A stretch of DNA of 64,000 nt from Pedobacter sp. PLR. Lineage in GTDB: Bacteria; Bacteroidota; Bacteroidia; Sphingobacteriales; Sphingobacteriaceae. The number at the start of each line of letters is the position of its first letter. Position 1 is the stretch's first letter. The stretch is from positions 744,001 through 808,000 of the forward strand of contig NZ_JAPIVQ010000001.1 of assembly GCF_026239675.1 (NCBI RefSeq), in the 5' to 3' direction. The notes below the pieces were generated by a model that ran no database searches, was not told the origin of the DNA, and worked only from the letters and a program-made list of their open reading frames with translations. Below are positions 46,401 to 53,411 of this stretch, one piece after another. The position numbers and the translations under genes were made by a program.

Positions 46401-47801
46401 TCCGGTAGTGCAGGTGCAGAAGTACAAAAACCTTTGGCCACAGTGGTAATTGGTGGCTTACTTTCCGCTACCCTACTTACCCTGTTCGTACTCCCTTGTT
46501 TATACTTATTGTTTTCCCGTAAAAAGGAAGAATCTGATAAATTTAATCCTAATCAAATGGTAAAAAGCTTGTTTATCATCGGACTGATCGGTTTAACCAG
46601 CTTTAGCAGCATGAATACTGCTAAAGCACAAAACAAAGCACTCAGCCTGGATAGCATGATTGCTATGGCGGTTAACAACAACTTAAAGCTGAAATCCGCC
46701 AAACTGGGCATAGATCAGTCGAAAGCCTTACAGAAATCCGGCTTTGACCCTGGAAAAACAGAATTCTCTGTCACGCAGGATCCTACAAGTGGTGGTGGTA
46801 ATGACAACTCAGTGAATGTGACCCAGACTTTTTCATGGCCTGGATTGTATAAAAACCAGAGTAAGGTGTTGCAGATGGAAACCAGCTTAACGGAAAAAGC
46901 GTTCAACTATTCCCGTGCAGAAATTGTCCGGGATACTAAAACCGCTTATTACAATTATCTGTACTATACCCAGACTTTAAAAGTGTTGAATTTCCAGGAT
47001 AGCATCTACCGGAGTTTCATTAAAAAGGCAGAAGTGAGACATAAATCCGGCGAAACTTCTAATCTGGAACTCATGACAGCCAGAAACAAGTATCAGGAAG
47101 TGCAAGCCTTAAAGAATGCCGCACAAGCGGAATTGAAAATTCAGGAACTGAGCATCCGGCAGTTACTGAACACCAGGAATCCAATTGTTCTGGCTTCAAC
47201 TGATTTGCCCTTGTTAACTACTGATAAACCAGATTCGGCTCACAAAAGCTTAAATCCCCTACTGAGTTACCAGGAACAACAGGTGGCAATTGCCAATGCA
47301 AAAATCGCCTTGCAGAAATCTAAAGCGATGCCTGATTTCACGCTTGGTTATAGTCAGCAGATGGTGATCAAATCGTTTAACCCTGCAAATATAGACCGGA
47401 GTTATACACCCGGTACCCGAATTGCAGGATTGCAGGTTGGTGTTGCTGTGCCCCTGTTTAATGGTGCTGGTCGCGCAAAAGTGAAGGCAGAAAAAATTGC
47501 CGTACAAATTGCTGAAACCGATTACCAGAATACAGCACGTGATTTTGAAATCCAGTATGAGCAAATATTTCAGGAATACCTGAAAAACAAACAGATTCTG
47601 GATTATTATACCAGTGTGGGTTTAAAACAGTCAAAAGAGCAATTGCGCATTGCACAGGTATCATTTGATCTTGGAGAGATTGGTTACATGGAATATGTGC
47701 AAAACATTTCCCTGGCCATTCAGAGCCAGATCACTTACCTCGAAACACTAAATCAGTTAAACCAGACCAGCATTCAATTGGCATTTATCAAAGGAGAATA
47801 A
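43416..47801 (+). CDS. CusA/CzcA-type heavy-metal RND pump fused to a TolC-type outer-membrane channel
   Basis: This 1461-residue fusion exports heavy metal cations across both membranes. Residues 1 to about 1040 form an HME-RND pump with 12 membrane segments, SLGAIDFGLIVDGAVIIVEA in TM4 and PISL-type porter repeats with a Met-rich segment (MPVERGDMMVAMMPKEEW). After RKKEESDKFNP comes an internal leader-like stretch (about 1050-1070: LFIIGLIGLTSFSSMNTAKAQ), then a TolC/OEP domain to the end (KALSLDSMIAMAVNNNLKLKSAK to NQTSIQLAFIKGE). The fusion is recurrent in Bacteroidota CusA homologues. The internal leader poses a topology question: the channel half must reach the outer membrane, perhaps after cleavage (inference). 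The adaptor gene follows after 4 bases. Confidence 0.94.
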   Translation: MFDKIILFSIKNKLAIGLMTLSLVIWGIYSLTRLPIDAVPDITNNQVQIMTQAPSLGAQEVEQFITAPIELAMANIPQVIEKRSISRSGISVITIVFEDDTDIYWARQQVSAQLKEAEANIPKGLAEPTLAPITTGLGEIYQYVLHTKKGYEKKYNATDLRTLQDWVVRTQLAGTKGVAEVSGWGGYVKQYEIALDNDKLNSLNITIADIYKALENNNENTGGSYIEQQSNSYTIRGVGQVKSLSDIEKIVVKNMGGVPILIRDVATVQFGSATRYGAVTRDGEGEVVAGITLMLKGENFNEVIKNVKERIEQIQKSLPEGVVIEPFIDRTELVGRSISTVQKNLIEGALIVIFVLLLLLGNWRAGLIVASVIPLSMLFAFAMMRLFGVSGNLMSLGAIDFGLIVDGAVIIVEAIIFRLTTRNQGKDNLPLSDEQMDEEVYTASSKIRNSAAFGEIIILIVYLPLLTLVGIEGKMFKPMAQTVVFAIVGAFILSMTYVPMMAALVLSKNTRHKRNISDKIMDAMLSVYQPALKAVLKFKKLTVAAAVLMFAVTLWVFNSMGGEFLPQLEEGDLAVEISMSQGTSLSQVVETFGKAEKILKDKFPEVKQVVTRIGSAEIPTDPMPVERGDMMVAMMPKEEWTSAKTKEEMSEKMEEALSILPGVNIEITQPMQMRFNELMTGVRQDVAIKIYGEDLDILTQQANKIARLIAPVQGVNEPFVEQVTGLPQVVVEYDRDKIAQYGLSISDVNTLLRTAFAGNTAGVIFEGEKRFEMVVRLQRDLRENISSIENLYIPLPSGNKVPLNQVASVTLKNAPAQISREDGKRRIYVGFNVKGRDVERTVAEIQSILDKKLKLPSGYYLTYGGQFENLTKAKDRLSIAVPIALILIMGLLYMTFKSFSQTLLIFTAIPLSAIGGVFALILRDMPFSISAGVGFIALFGVAVLNGIVLIGYFNQLKEEGMTDIYQRVMEGTKVRLRPVIMTAAVASLGFLPMALSGSAGAEVQKPLATVVIGGLLSATLLTLFVLPCLYLLFSRKKEESDKFNPNQMVKSLFIIGLIGLTSFSSMNTAKAQNKALSLDSMIAMAVNNNLKLKSAKLGIDQSKALQKSGFDPGKTEFSVTQDPTSGGGNDNSVNVTQTFSWPGLYKNQSKVLQMETSLTEKAFNYSRAEIVRDTKTAYYNYLYYTQTLKVLNFQDSIYRSFIKKAEVRHKSGETSNLELMTARNKYQEVQALKNAAQAELKIQELSIRQLLNTRNPIVLASTDLPLLTTDKPDSAHKSLNPLLSYQEQQVAIANAKIALQKSKAMPDFTLGYSQQMVIKSFNPANIDRSYTPGTRIAGLQVGVAVPLFNGAGRAKVKAEKIAVQIAETDYQNTARDFEIQYEQIFQEYLKNKQILDYYTSVGLKQSKEQLRIAQVSFDLGEIGYMEYVQNISLAIQSQITYLETLNQLNQTSIQLAFIKGE

Positions 47802-47805
47802 TCAG

Positions 47806-49089
47806 ATGAACTTATATAAAAACAACTTACCGCTTGCCTTAGTATTCGCATTATTGCTAAGCACTTCCCTGATCGCCTGCAATGGCAGCAAAGAAAAACC
47901 GGCAGAAAAAGAGGCGACCGAAGTACATGAAGAGGAGGCAGAACATAGCGATGAAATTGAACTGACCGAACAACAAATGAAAGCGGTAGGTATTGAAATC
48001 GGCACCATTCAGGAGAAAAACCTTACTGCCGTAGTGAAAGCCAGTGGCCAATTGGCCGTACCACCACAAAATGAGGCCAAAGTAAACCTGCTTTCCGGTG
48101 GGATCATTCGTAAGATCAATGTACTGGAAGGACAAAGAGTAAGGAAAGGACAAGCCCTGGCAGTGGTCGAAAATCAGGAAATGATTAAACTGCAACAGGA
48201 TTATCTGTCTGCAAAAAACGGCTTCTCTTTTGTCGATGCGGAATATAAACGTCAGCAGCAACTGAAAGCCGCAGATGCCGGAACGGGCAGATCTTTCCAG
48301 CTGGCAGAAGCAAATTACCATACAGAGCTTTCAAAAATCAAAGCCCTGGAACGTCAGCTACAACAACAAGGTATCTCTCCTAAAAACGTTTCCGCAGGAA
48401 ATATCACGGCACAAACCACGGTCACTGCCCCTATTTCCGGAACTATTGGCACCATACAGGTCACTACCGGTGCTTTTGTACAACCGGGTACTTCCTTAAT
48501 GGATATCGTAGACAACTCAAAAATCCATGCCGACTTACTCGTATATGAGAAAGATCTTTTCAAAGTTCAGGTTGGCCAGAAAGTGAGTTTCAGGTTAACC
48601 AATCAGGATAATCAACAAATTGAAGGCGTATTGACCGGGATCAACAAATCATTTGAAGACGATACCAAAGGCGTAATTGTTCACGCGGTAATCACCAAAC
48701 CATTACCCAACCTGATTCCAGGGATGTATGTAACGGGATTGATCAGTGTAGGCACCGAAAAATCGCCGGCAGTACCGATTGATGCAGTCGTAAAAGCCGA
48801 AGGAAAAGAATATATTTTCATTGTGGAAGAAGAAGCGAAAACAGATGAACATGAAAAAACAGCGGAGCCTAAAAAAACCGCAGAGCCTGAAAAAGAAGCC
48901 CCAAAAGGCGAAGCGCAACATGAACATGGTACCCATTTCAAAAAGGTAGAAGTGGTAACCGGAGTTTCTGAACTGGGATATATCAGTATCACACCACTGG
49001 AAAAACTCCCTGAGAACACCAGATTAGTGGTTAAAGGAGCATTTTACCTGCAATCTAAATCTACGGCACCTACAGCTCACTCCCATTAA
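47806..49089 (+). CDS. RND efflux periplasmic adaptor (membrane fusion protein), lipoprotein
   Basis: This 427-residue adaptor connects the RND pump to the outer-membrane channel. Its leader ends in a lipobox (LSTSLIACNGSKEK, Cys at about 25), so it is anchored by lipid. A Glu/His-rich stretch follows (EVHEEEAEHSDEIELTE). Then come the barrel-sandwich hybrid with VNLLSGGIIRKINVLEGQRVRKGQALAVV, a coiled-coil hairpin (about 125-190), the beta-barrel and the membrane-proximal domain. An insert at about 345-375 is rich in Lys, Glu and His (KTAEPKKTAEPEKEAPKGEA followed by QHEHGTH) and may bind metal. It is the third gene of the efflux operon. Confidence 0.93.
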   Translation: MNLYKNNLPLALVFALLLSTSLIACNGSKEKPAEKEATEVHEEEAEHSDEIELTEQQMKAVGIEIGTIQEKNLTAVVKASGQLAVPPQNEAKVNLLSGGIIRKINVLEGQRVRKGQALAVVENQEMIKLQQDYLSAKNGFSFVDAEYKRQQQLKAADAGTGRSFQLAEANYHTELSKIKALERQLQQQGISPKNVSAGNITAQTTVTAPISGTIGTIQVTTGAFVQPGTSLMDIVDNSKIHADLLVYEKDLFKVQVGQKVSFRLTNQDNQQIEGVLTGINKSFEDDTKGVIVHAVITKPLPNLIPGMYVTGLISVGTEKSPAVPIDAVVKAEGKEYIFIVEEEAKTDEHEKTAEPKKTAEPEKEAPKGEAQHEHGTHFKKVEVVTGVSELGYISITPLEKLPENTRLVVKGAFYLQSKSTAPTAHSH

Positions 49090-49164
49090 AAATTGGTATT
49101 TTTACCATTATAAAATTGAGGTTGCAAATCTGTAAAGAGAAGCTAACCTCCTAAAGATCTTCAA

Positions 49165-49584
49165 ATGACGAAAGACATCGAACAAAGGCTAAAAAGTAAA
49201 AACATCAAGCCCACTGCTATGCGATTGCTGGTACTGGATTTTTTGATGCAGCAAAATACAGCCATTAGTCTGAATGATCTGGAGAAAGGTATGGGGCCTT
49301 CCGACAGGATCACCCTGTACCGTACCCTGAAAACTTTTGAAGAAAAAGGCCTGGTTCACCACATTGAAGATGGAACAGGCACTACAAAATATGCTTTGTG
49401 CATGGAGGAATGTGATGATCATCACCACCACGACCTCCATGTACATTTCTATTGCAATAACTGCAAGGAGACATTCTGTTTACCAAACACCAAAATCCCA
49501 CAAATCTCCCTCCCTGAAAAGTTCAGGTCTGAAGAGATGAATCTGGTGATAAAAGGCGTATGCGATCGTTGTAATCCCGGTTAA
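49165..49584 (+). CDS. Fur-family transcriptional regulator
   Basis: This 139-residue metal-dependent repressor has a winged-helix part with IKPTAMRLLVLDFLMQQN and GPSDRITLYRTLKTFEEKGLVHHI. The dimerisation/metal part has HHHHDLHVHFYCNNCKETFC and ends VCDRC, so the CxxC pairs of the structural zinc site are complete. A His cluster (DDHHHHD) is well placed for a regulatory metal. The position between the RND operon and the P-type ATPase suggests control of zinc or a related divalent metal (Zur-like; inference). The 15-bp palindrome in the ATPase promoter is a candidate target. Confidence 0.92.
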   Translation: MTKDIEQRLKSKNIKPTAMRLLVLDFLMQQNTAISLNDLEKGMGPSDRITLYRTLKTFEEKGLVHHIEDGTGTTKYALCMEECDDHHHHDLHVHFYCNNCKETFCLPNTKIPQISLPEKFRSEEMNLVIKGVCDRCNPG

Positions 49585-49630
49585 AAACCCCTGCCATCCC
49601 TACGAATCCAACAATTAGCTCCCCTAACTT

Positions 49631-49645
49631 TGCAATAGCATTGCA
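49631..49645 (+). promoter_or_regulatory. Palindromic operator candidate before the P-type ATPase
   Basis: TGCAAT-AGC-ATTGCA, a perfect 6-3-6 inverted repeat. It lies 13 bases upstream of the -7 box at 49659 and overlaps the expected -33 region, so a bound repressor would block polymerase. The adjacent Fur-family protein is the obvious candidate ligand (inference). Confidence 0.6.
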
Positions 49646-49658
49646 TCACAATTGCTGG

Positions 49659-49666
49659 TAAATTTG
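49659..49666 (+). promoter_or_regulatory. -7 promoter box of the P-type ATPase gene
   Basis: TAAATTTG matches TAnnTTTG, giving a predicted start about 25 bases before the ATG at 49698. Confidence 0.6.
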
Positions 49667-49697
49667 TATATTAATTATAAACAAGATACCAGAATCT

Positions 49698-51740
49698 ATG
49701 AGAGCCAAAGACTGCTGCGATACAGAAGAAACCAATAGAACCATCATAAAAGGCCGGGATCAACATCCTAAAAATGGCCATTCCAAAAACACTCATGCCG
49801 GACATCAGCATGAGGGCCACCAGCACAGCGCTGAAGAAAGCCATGACGATGATGACGGACATAACCACGGATCCGGAGAACCGGAATCATGGACCAGTCA
49901 CTGGCCACTGCTTACAGCTCTGGCTGTTGTGATGATCATGCTCACGCTGGAATACGGCTTTAACATCACCTTTAACCAGCTTACCCAGCTGATCATCTTT
50001 GTTCCTGCCTACCTGTTGGCCGGCTATAATGTCTTAGAACTTGCTTTCAAAAAAGCCATGAGGTTCGATTTCTTCAATGAGTTTTTCCTGATGAGCGTCG
50101 CCACTATTGGTGCCTTTGCCATCGGTTCCTACAGTGAAGGTGTGGCCGTTATGGTCTTCTACTCTATCGGAGAATGGTTCCAGGATAGTGCTGTGAACAA
50201 AGCAAAAAGAAGCATTAAAGCCCTTTTAGACATCAGACCGGATAGTGTCGATGTTATCCGTGAAGGAAAAGTGATTACTATTGCCCCGGCTGAAGTCGCC
50301 ATTGAAGAAATTATTCAGGTAAAACCCGGAGAAAAAGTAGCCCTGGATGGCGTTCTTTATTCCGAAAAAGCGACTTTCAATACTGCTGCCCTAACCGGTG
50401 AAAGCAAACCGGATTCCAAAAACAAAGGCGATCAGGTATTTGCCGGAATGATCAATTTAAACCAGCTGGCACAAGTTCAGGTGAAATCGCTGTTCAAAGA
50501 CAGCAAGCTGAGCAAAATTCTGGAAATGGTACAGGATGCGACCGCCAGAAAATCACAGACCCAGCTTTTCATCTCCAGATTTGCCAAAGTATATACGCCA
50601 ATTGTATTCCTGCTGGCCGTCCTGGTCATCGCCCTTCCCTGGTTCTTTGTAGCGGATTATAATTTCCAGGACTGGTTTTACCGCGGACTGGTATTCCTGG
50701 TGATCAGTTGCCCTTGTGCACTGGTTGTATCTATTCCGCTCGGCTATTTCGGGGGAATCGGACTGGCATCCAGAAATGGGATCCTGTTCAAAGGATCGAA
50801 CTTCCTGGACATCATGACTAAAATTGATACTGTAGTGATGGACAAAACCGGTACCCTGACCAAAGGTGTTTTCCAGGTGCAGAAAGTCAGTACCGAAGGA
50901 AATATTGAGGAAAAAGAATTCATACAATTACTCGCGGCTATTGAAAGTAAATCGACACATCCGATTGCCACAGCGATTGCTGAATATGCCGGAACCACAC
51001 CAGACCACAGTAAGGTCAGCGATGTAGAAGAAATCGCCGGACATGGCTTAAAAGGGCTGATTGACGGCAAAGAAATCCTTGCAGGTAATGCAAAGCTCCT
51101 TAAAAAGTTCAACATTGCTTATCCTGCGGATATAGATACTATCGTAGACTCCGTAGTGGTGGTGGCCATAGATCATAAATTTGCAGGTTACGTAACCATT
51201 GCCGATGAGGTCAAAGAAGACGCAAAACAAGCCATTGCAGACCTGCATGCTTTGAACATTAAAACCGTCATGCTTAGTGGAGATAAACAAAGCGTGGTGG
51301 ATAAAGTCGCTGCATTTTTAGGCATAGACCAGGCATTCGGCGACCTGCTCCCTGAAAACAAAGTGACAAAAGTAGAAAACCTTAAAGCCGAAAAAAGAAC
51401 CCTTGCTTTTGTAGGGGACGGCGTAAACGATGCGCCGGTAATTGCACTGGCAGATGCAGGAATTGCCATGGGTGGATTGGGTAGTGATGCGACCATTGAA
51501 ACTGCCGATATCGTGATTCAAAACGATCAGCCTTCCAAAATAGTAGCGGCCATTAAAATTGGTAAGCTTACCAGAAATGTCGTTTGGCAGAACATCATCC
51601 TCGCCATGAGTATCAAAGTGATTGTACTCATTCTTGGTGCAGGTGGAGTAGCCAACCTCTGGGAAGCCGTAATTGCAGATGTAGGTGTAGCCTTACTGGC
51701 CATTTTAAATGCCGTTCGCATTCAAAGAATGAAAGTATAA
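49698..51740 (+). CDS. P1B-type heavy-metal-exporting ATPase (Zn/Cd/Pb-like)
   Basis: This 680-residue inner-membrane ATPase has a His/Asp-rich N-terminal tail of about 65 residues (HPKNGHSKNTHAGHQHEGHQ then ESHDDDDGHNHG) in place of the usual GMTCxxC metal-binding domain; only one CC pair is present. The core has the A-domain TGES, SCPCALVVSIP in TM6, the phosphorylation site DKTGTLTKG, the HP motif (KSTHPIATA), GDGVNDAPVIALADAG, and ADVGVALLAILNAVR in the last helix. The CPC motif plus the Asp in the last helix fits P1B-2 (Zn/Cd/Pb). It has its own promoter and follows the Fur-family gene. Confidence 0.95.
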   Translation: MRAKDCCDTEETNRTIIKGRDQHPKNGHSKNTHAGHQHEGHQHSAEESHDDDDGHNHGSGEPESWTSHWPLLTALAVVMIMLTLEYGFNITFNQLTQLIIFVPAYLLAGYNVLELAFKKAMRFDFFNEFFLMSVATIGAFAIGSYSEGVAVMVFYSIGEWFQDSAVNKAKRSIKALLDIRPDSVDVIREGKVITIAPAEVAIEEIIQVKPGEKVALDGVLYSEKATFNTAALTGESKPDSKNKGDQVFAGMINLNQLAQVQVKSLFKDSKLSKILEMVQDATARKSQTQLFISRFAKVYTPIVFLLAVLVIALPWFFVADYNFQDWFYRGLVFLVISCPCALVVSIPLGYFGGIGLASRNGILFKGSNFLDIMTKIDTVVMDKTGTLTKGVFQVQKVSTEGNIEEKEFIQLLAAIESKSTHPIATAIAEYAGTTPDHSKVSDVEEIAGHGLKGLIDGKEILAGNAKLLKKFNIAYPADIDTIVDSVVVVAIDHKFAGYVTIADEVKEDAKQAIADLHALNIKTVMLSGDKQSVVDKVAAFLGIDQAFGDLLPENKVTKVENLKAEKRTLAFVGDGVNDAPVIALADAGIAMGGLGSDATIETADIVIQNDQPSKIVAAIKIGKLTRNVVWQNIILAMSIKVIVLILGAGGVANLWEAVIADVGVALLAILNAVRIQRMKV

Positions 51741-51747
51741 CCGATGT

Positions 51748-51781
51748 AAATTGCCAGGCTTCTTGATTACCCTGCCAATTT
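51748..51781 (+). terminator. Candidate terminator after the P-type ATPase
   Basis: An 11-bp imperfect stem AAATTGCCAGG / CCTGCCAATTT (one mismatch) with a 12-base loop, seven bases after the stop. The T-run after it is weak. Confidence 0.55.
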
Positions 51782-51817
51782 AAACGATTAAATTTTAGAA
51801 TATTATAGCGCTATTGC

Positions 51818-51843
51818 ATGGTCATAAACCAAACACTGACCAT
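51818..51843 (+). promoter_or_regulatory. Inverted repeat touching the start of the beta-helix gene
   Basis: ATGGTCA, 12 bases, TGACCAT: perfect 7-bp arms ending two bases before the ATG at 51846. It could be an operator or an mRNA hairpin at the start site. Confidence 0.4.
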
Positions 51844-51845
51844 AA

Positions 51846-53411
51846 ATGAAGCACAAATTTACCCTGAGTGTGCTGGCCCTCCTGGCCAGCACCTTTCTTT
51901 TCTCTTTTATCAACGACTATGCCCCGGGGATCAATGATCCCTACATTACCGGTCATAGCAACTGGAAGTCAAAATTCCTGGACATCAATAAAGACGGAAC
52001 CATCAGCTACCACCCCGACGAACAAGGAAATACCATCCCGGATTTCAGTCTGGTAGGTTACCATCACGGACTAAGCCCTATCCCCAAACTTAAACTCTTC
52101 AAAACCTTACATCCTGTCAATGGCGATGCCGGAAGCATGATCCAGCAGGCTATTGACGAACTTTCGGCCATACCCGCAGATAAAAACGGTCACAGGGGAA
52201 CCATTCTGTTGACTAAAGGCAGTTACCCGATTGCCGGAACCCTGCACATCAAATCTGACGGAATTGTACTTAAAGGCGAAGGAAACACGGCCAATGGCAC
52301 AAAGCTCATTGCTACCGGTAAAGGCTCCCGCTCCCTCCTGCAAATCAACGGAACCGGTCAGGTTACAGAAATCCCTGGAACCAGGGTAAACATCACAGAC
52401 ACTTATGTGCCTACCGGCGCAAAATCCTTTAAAGTAACCAATGCCAAAGCATTCAAAGCCGGAGATAAAATCATCCTTTTCAGACCAGGAAGTCCCAATT
52501 GGATCAAGGATATACAAATGGATCAGATCATAGCCAGACAAGGCACCAAACAATGGAAAGCCGAAGAATATAACCTGAGTTATGAAAGAGAAATCACCCG
52601 CATAACCGGGAATACTGTTTTCATTGACAACCCTGTGGTCATGGCCATAGACCAGAAATACAGCACGGGAGCCATCTACAAATACAGCTACAAAGGTCGT
52701 TTACAGGAAGTTGGCATAGAAAACATCCTGTTTGAATCTGAATATGCAAATGATATTGATGAAGACCATGGCAATATTGCTGTCGACTTTGACCATGTCG
52801 AGAATGGCTGGGTAAGCAACATCACCGCACGCTTTTTCATTTATGCCGCGGTTAGTCTGAATACAGGTGCGAAAAACATCACTGTTAAAGATTCCAAATG
52901 TCTGGATGCAAAATCTATCATCACAGGCGGTAGAAGGTATTCTTTCAACAATAACGGACAGCAGAATCTATTCATGAACCTCGAAACCACGGAAGGCCGT
53001 CACGATTACGTAACCGGAGCTAAAACAGCCGGACCTAACGTATTTTACAACTGTAAATCCAGAAATACCCATGCCGACATTGGTCCACATCACCGCTGGG
53101 CAACCGGAACACTATACGACAATATCGATACTGATGGACAAATCAACGTTCAAGACCGTGGAAACTGGGGTAGCGGACATGGCTGGTCGGGTGTCACCCA
53201 GGTTTTATGGAACTGTACAGTAGAATCGGCAGCTGTCCAAAACCCATGGGCATCCGGTAAAAACTACGCCATTGGCCTTAAAGGCAAGAAAGTAGCCGGA
53301 AGATTACCGGGAAAACCTGATGGAGAATGGGAAGCTCAGGACCAGAAGGACCTACAGCCAGCATCCTTATTCCTCGCACAACGCAAAGCCGCCGGAATTA
53401 ATATCCGGTAG
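51846..53411 (+). CDS. Secreted right-handed beta-helix protein (pectate-lyase superfamily)
   Basis: This 521-residue protein has a signal peptide (MKHKFTLSVLALLASTFLFS). DFSLVGYHHG at about residue 64 marks the entrance to a parallel beta-helix, followed by a repeat-like series (GIVLKGEGN; NIAVDFDHVENGWVSNITARFF; NITVKDSKCLDAKSI) and a C-terminal PASLFLAQRKA motif. The same layout appears in the 511-residue protein of this cluster, so they are relatives. It is probably a polysaccharide lyase or hydrolase (inference; no catalytic residues assigned). It lies on the opposite strand from the rest of the cluster, and its last 14 bases overlap the convergent esterase gene. Confidence 0.8.
   Translation: MKHKFTLSVLALLASTFLFSFINDYAPGINDPYITGHSNWKSKFLDINKDGTISYHPDEQGNTIPDFSLVGYHHGLSPIPKLKLFKTLHPVNGDAGSMIQQAIDELSAIPADKNGHRGTILLTKGSYPIAGTLHIKSDGIVLKGEGNTANGTKLIATGKGSRSLLQINGTGQVTEIPGTRVNITDTYVPTGAKSFKVTNAKAFKAGDKIILFRPGSPNWIKDIQMDQIIARQGTKQWKAEEYNLSYEREITRITGNTVFIDNPVVMAIDQKYSTGAIYKYSYKGRLQEVGIENILFESEYANDIDEDHGNIAVDFDHVENGWVSNITARFFIYAAVSLNTGAKNITVKDSKCLDAKSIITGGRRYSFNNNGQQNLFMNLETTEGRHDYVTGAKTAGPNVFYNCKSRNTHADIGPHHRWATGTLYDNIDTDGQINVQDRGNWGSGHGWSGVTQVLWNCTVESAAVQNPWASGKNYAIGLKGKKVAGRLPGKPDGEWEAQDQKDLQPASLFLAQRKAAGINIR

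Noticed and set aside
40498..51740. Metal resistance island as a recent mobile insertion
   Set aside because: Gene content is compatible with transfer, but I see no integrase, transposase, flanking repeats or marked shift in base use, so I do not claim it.
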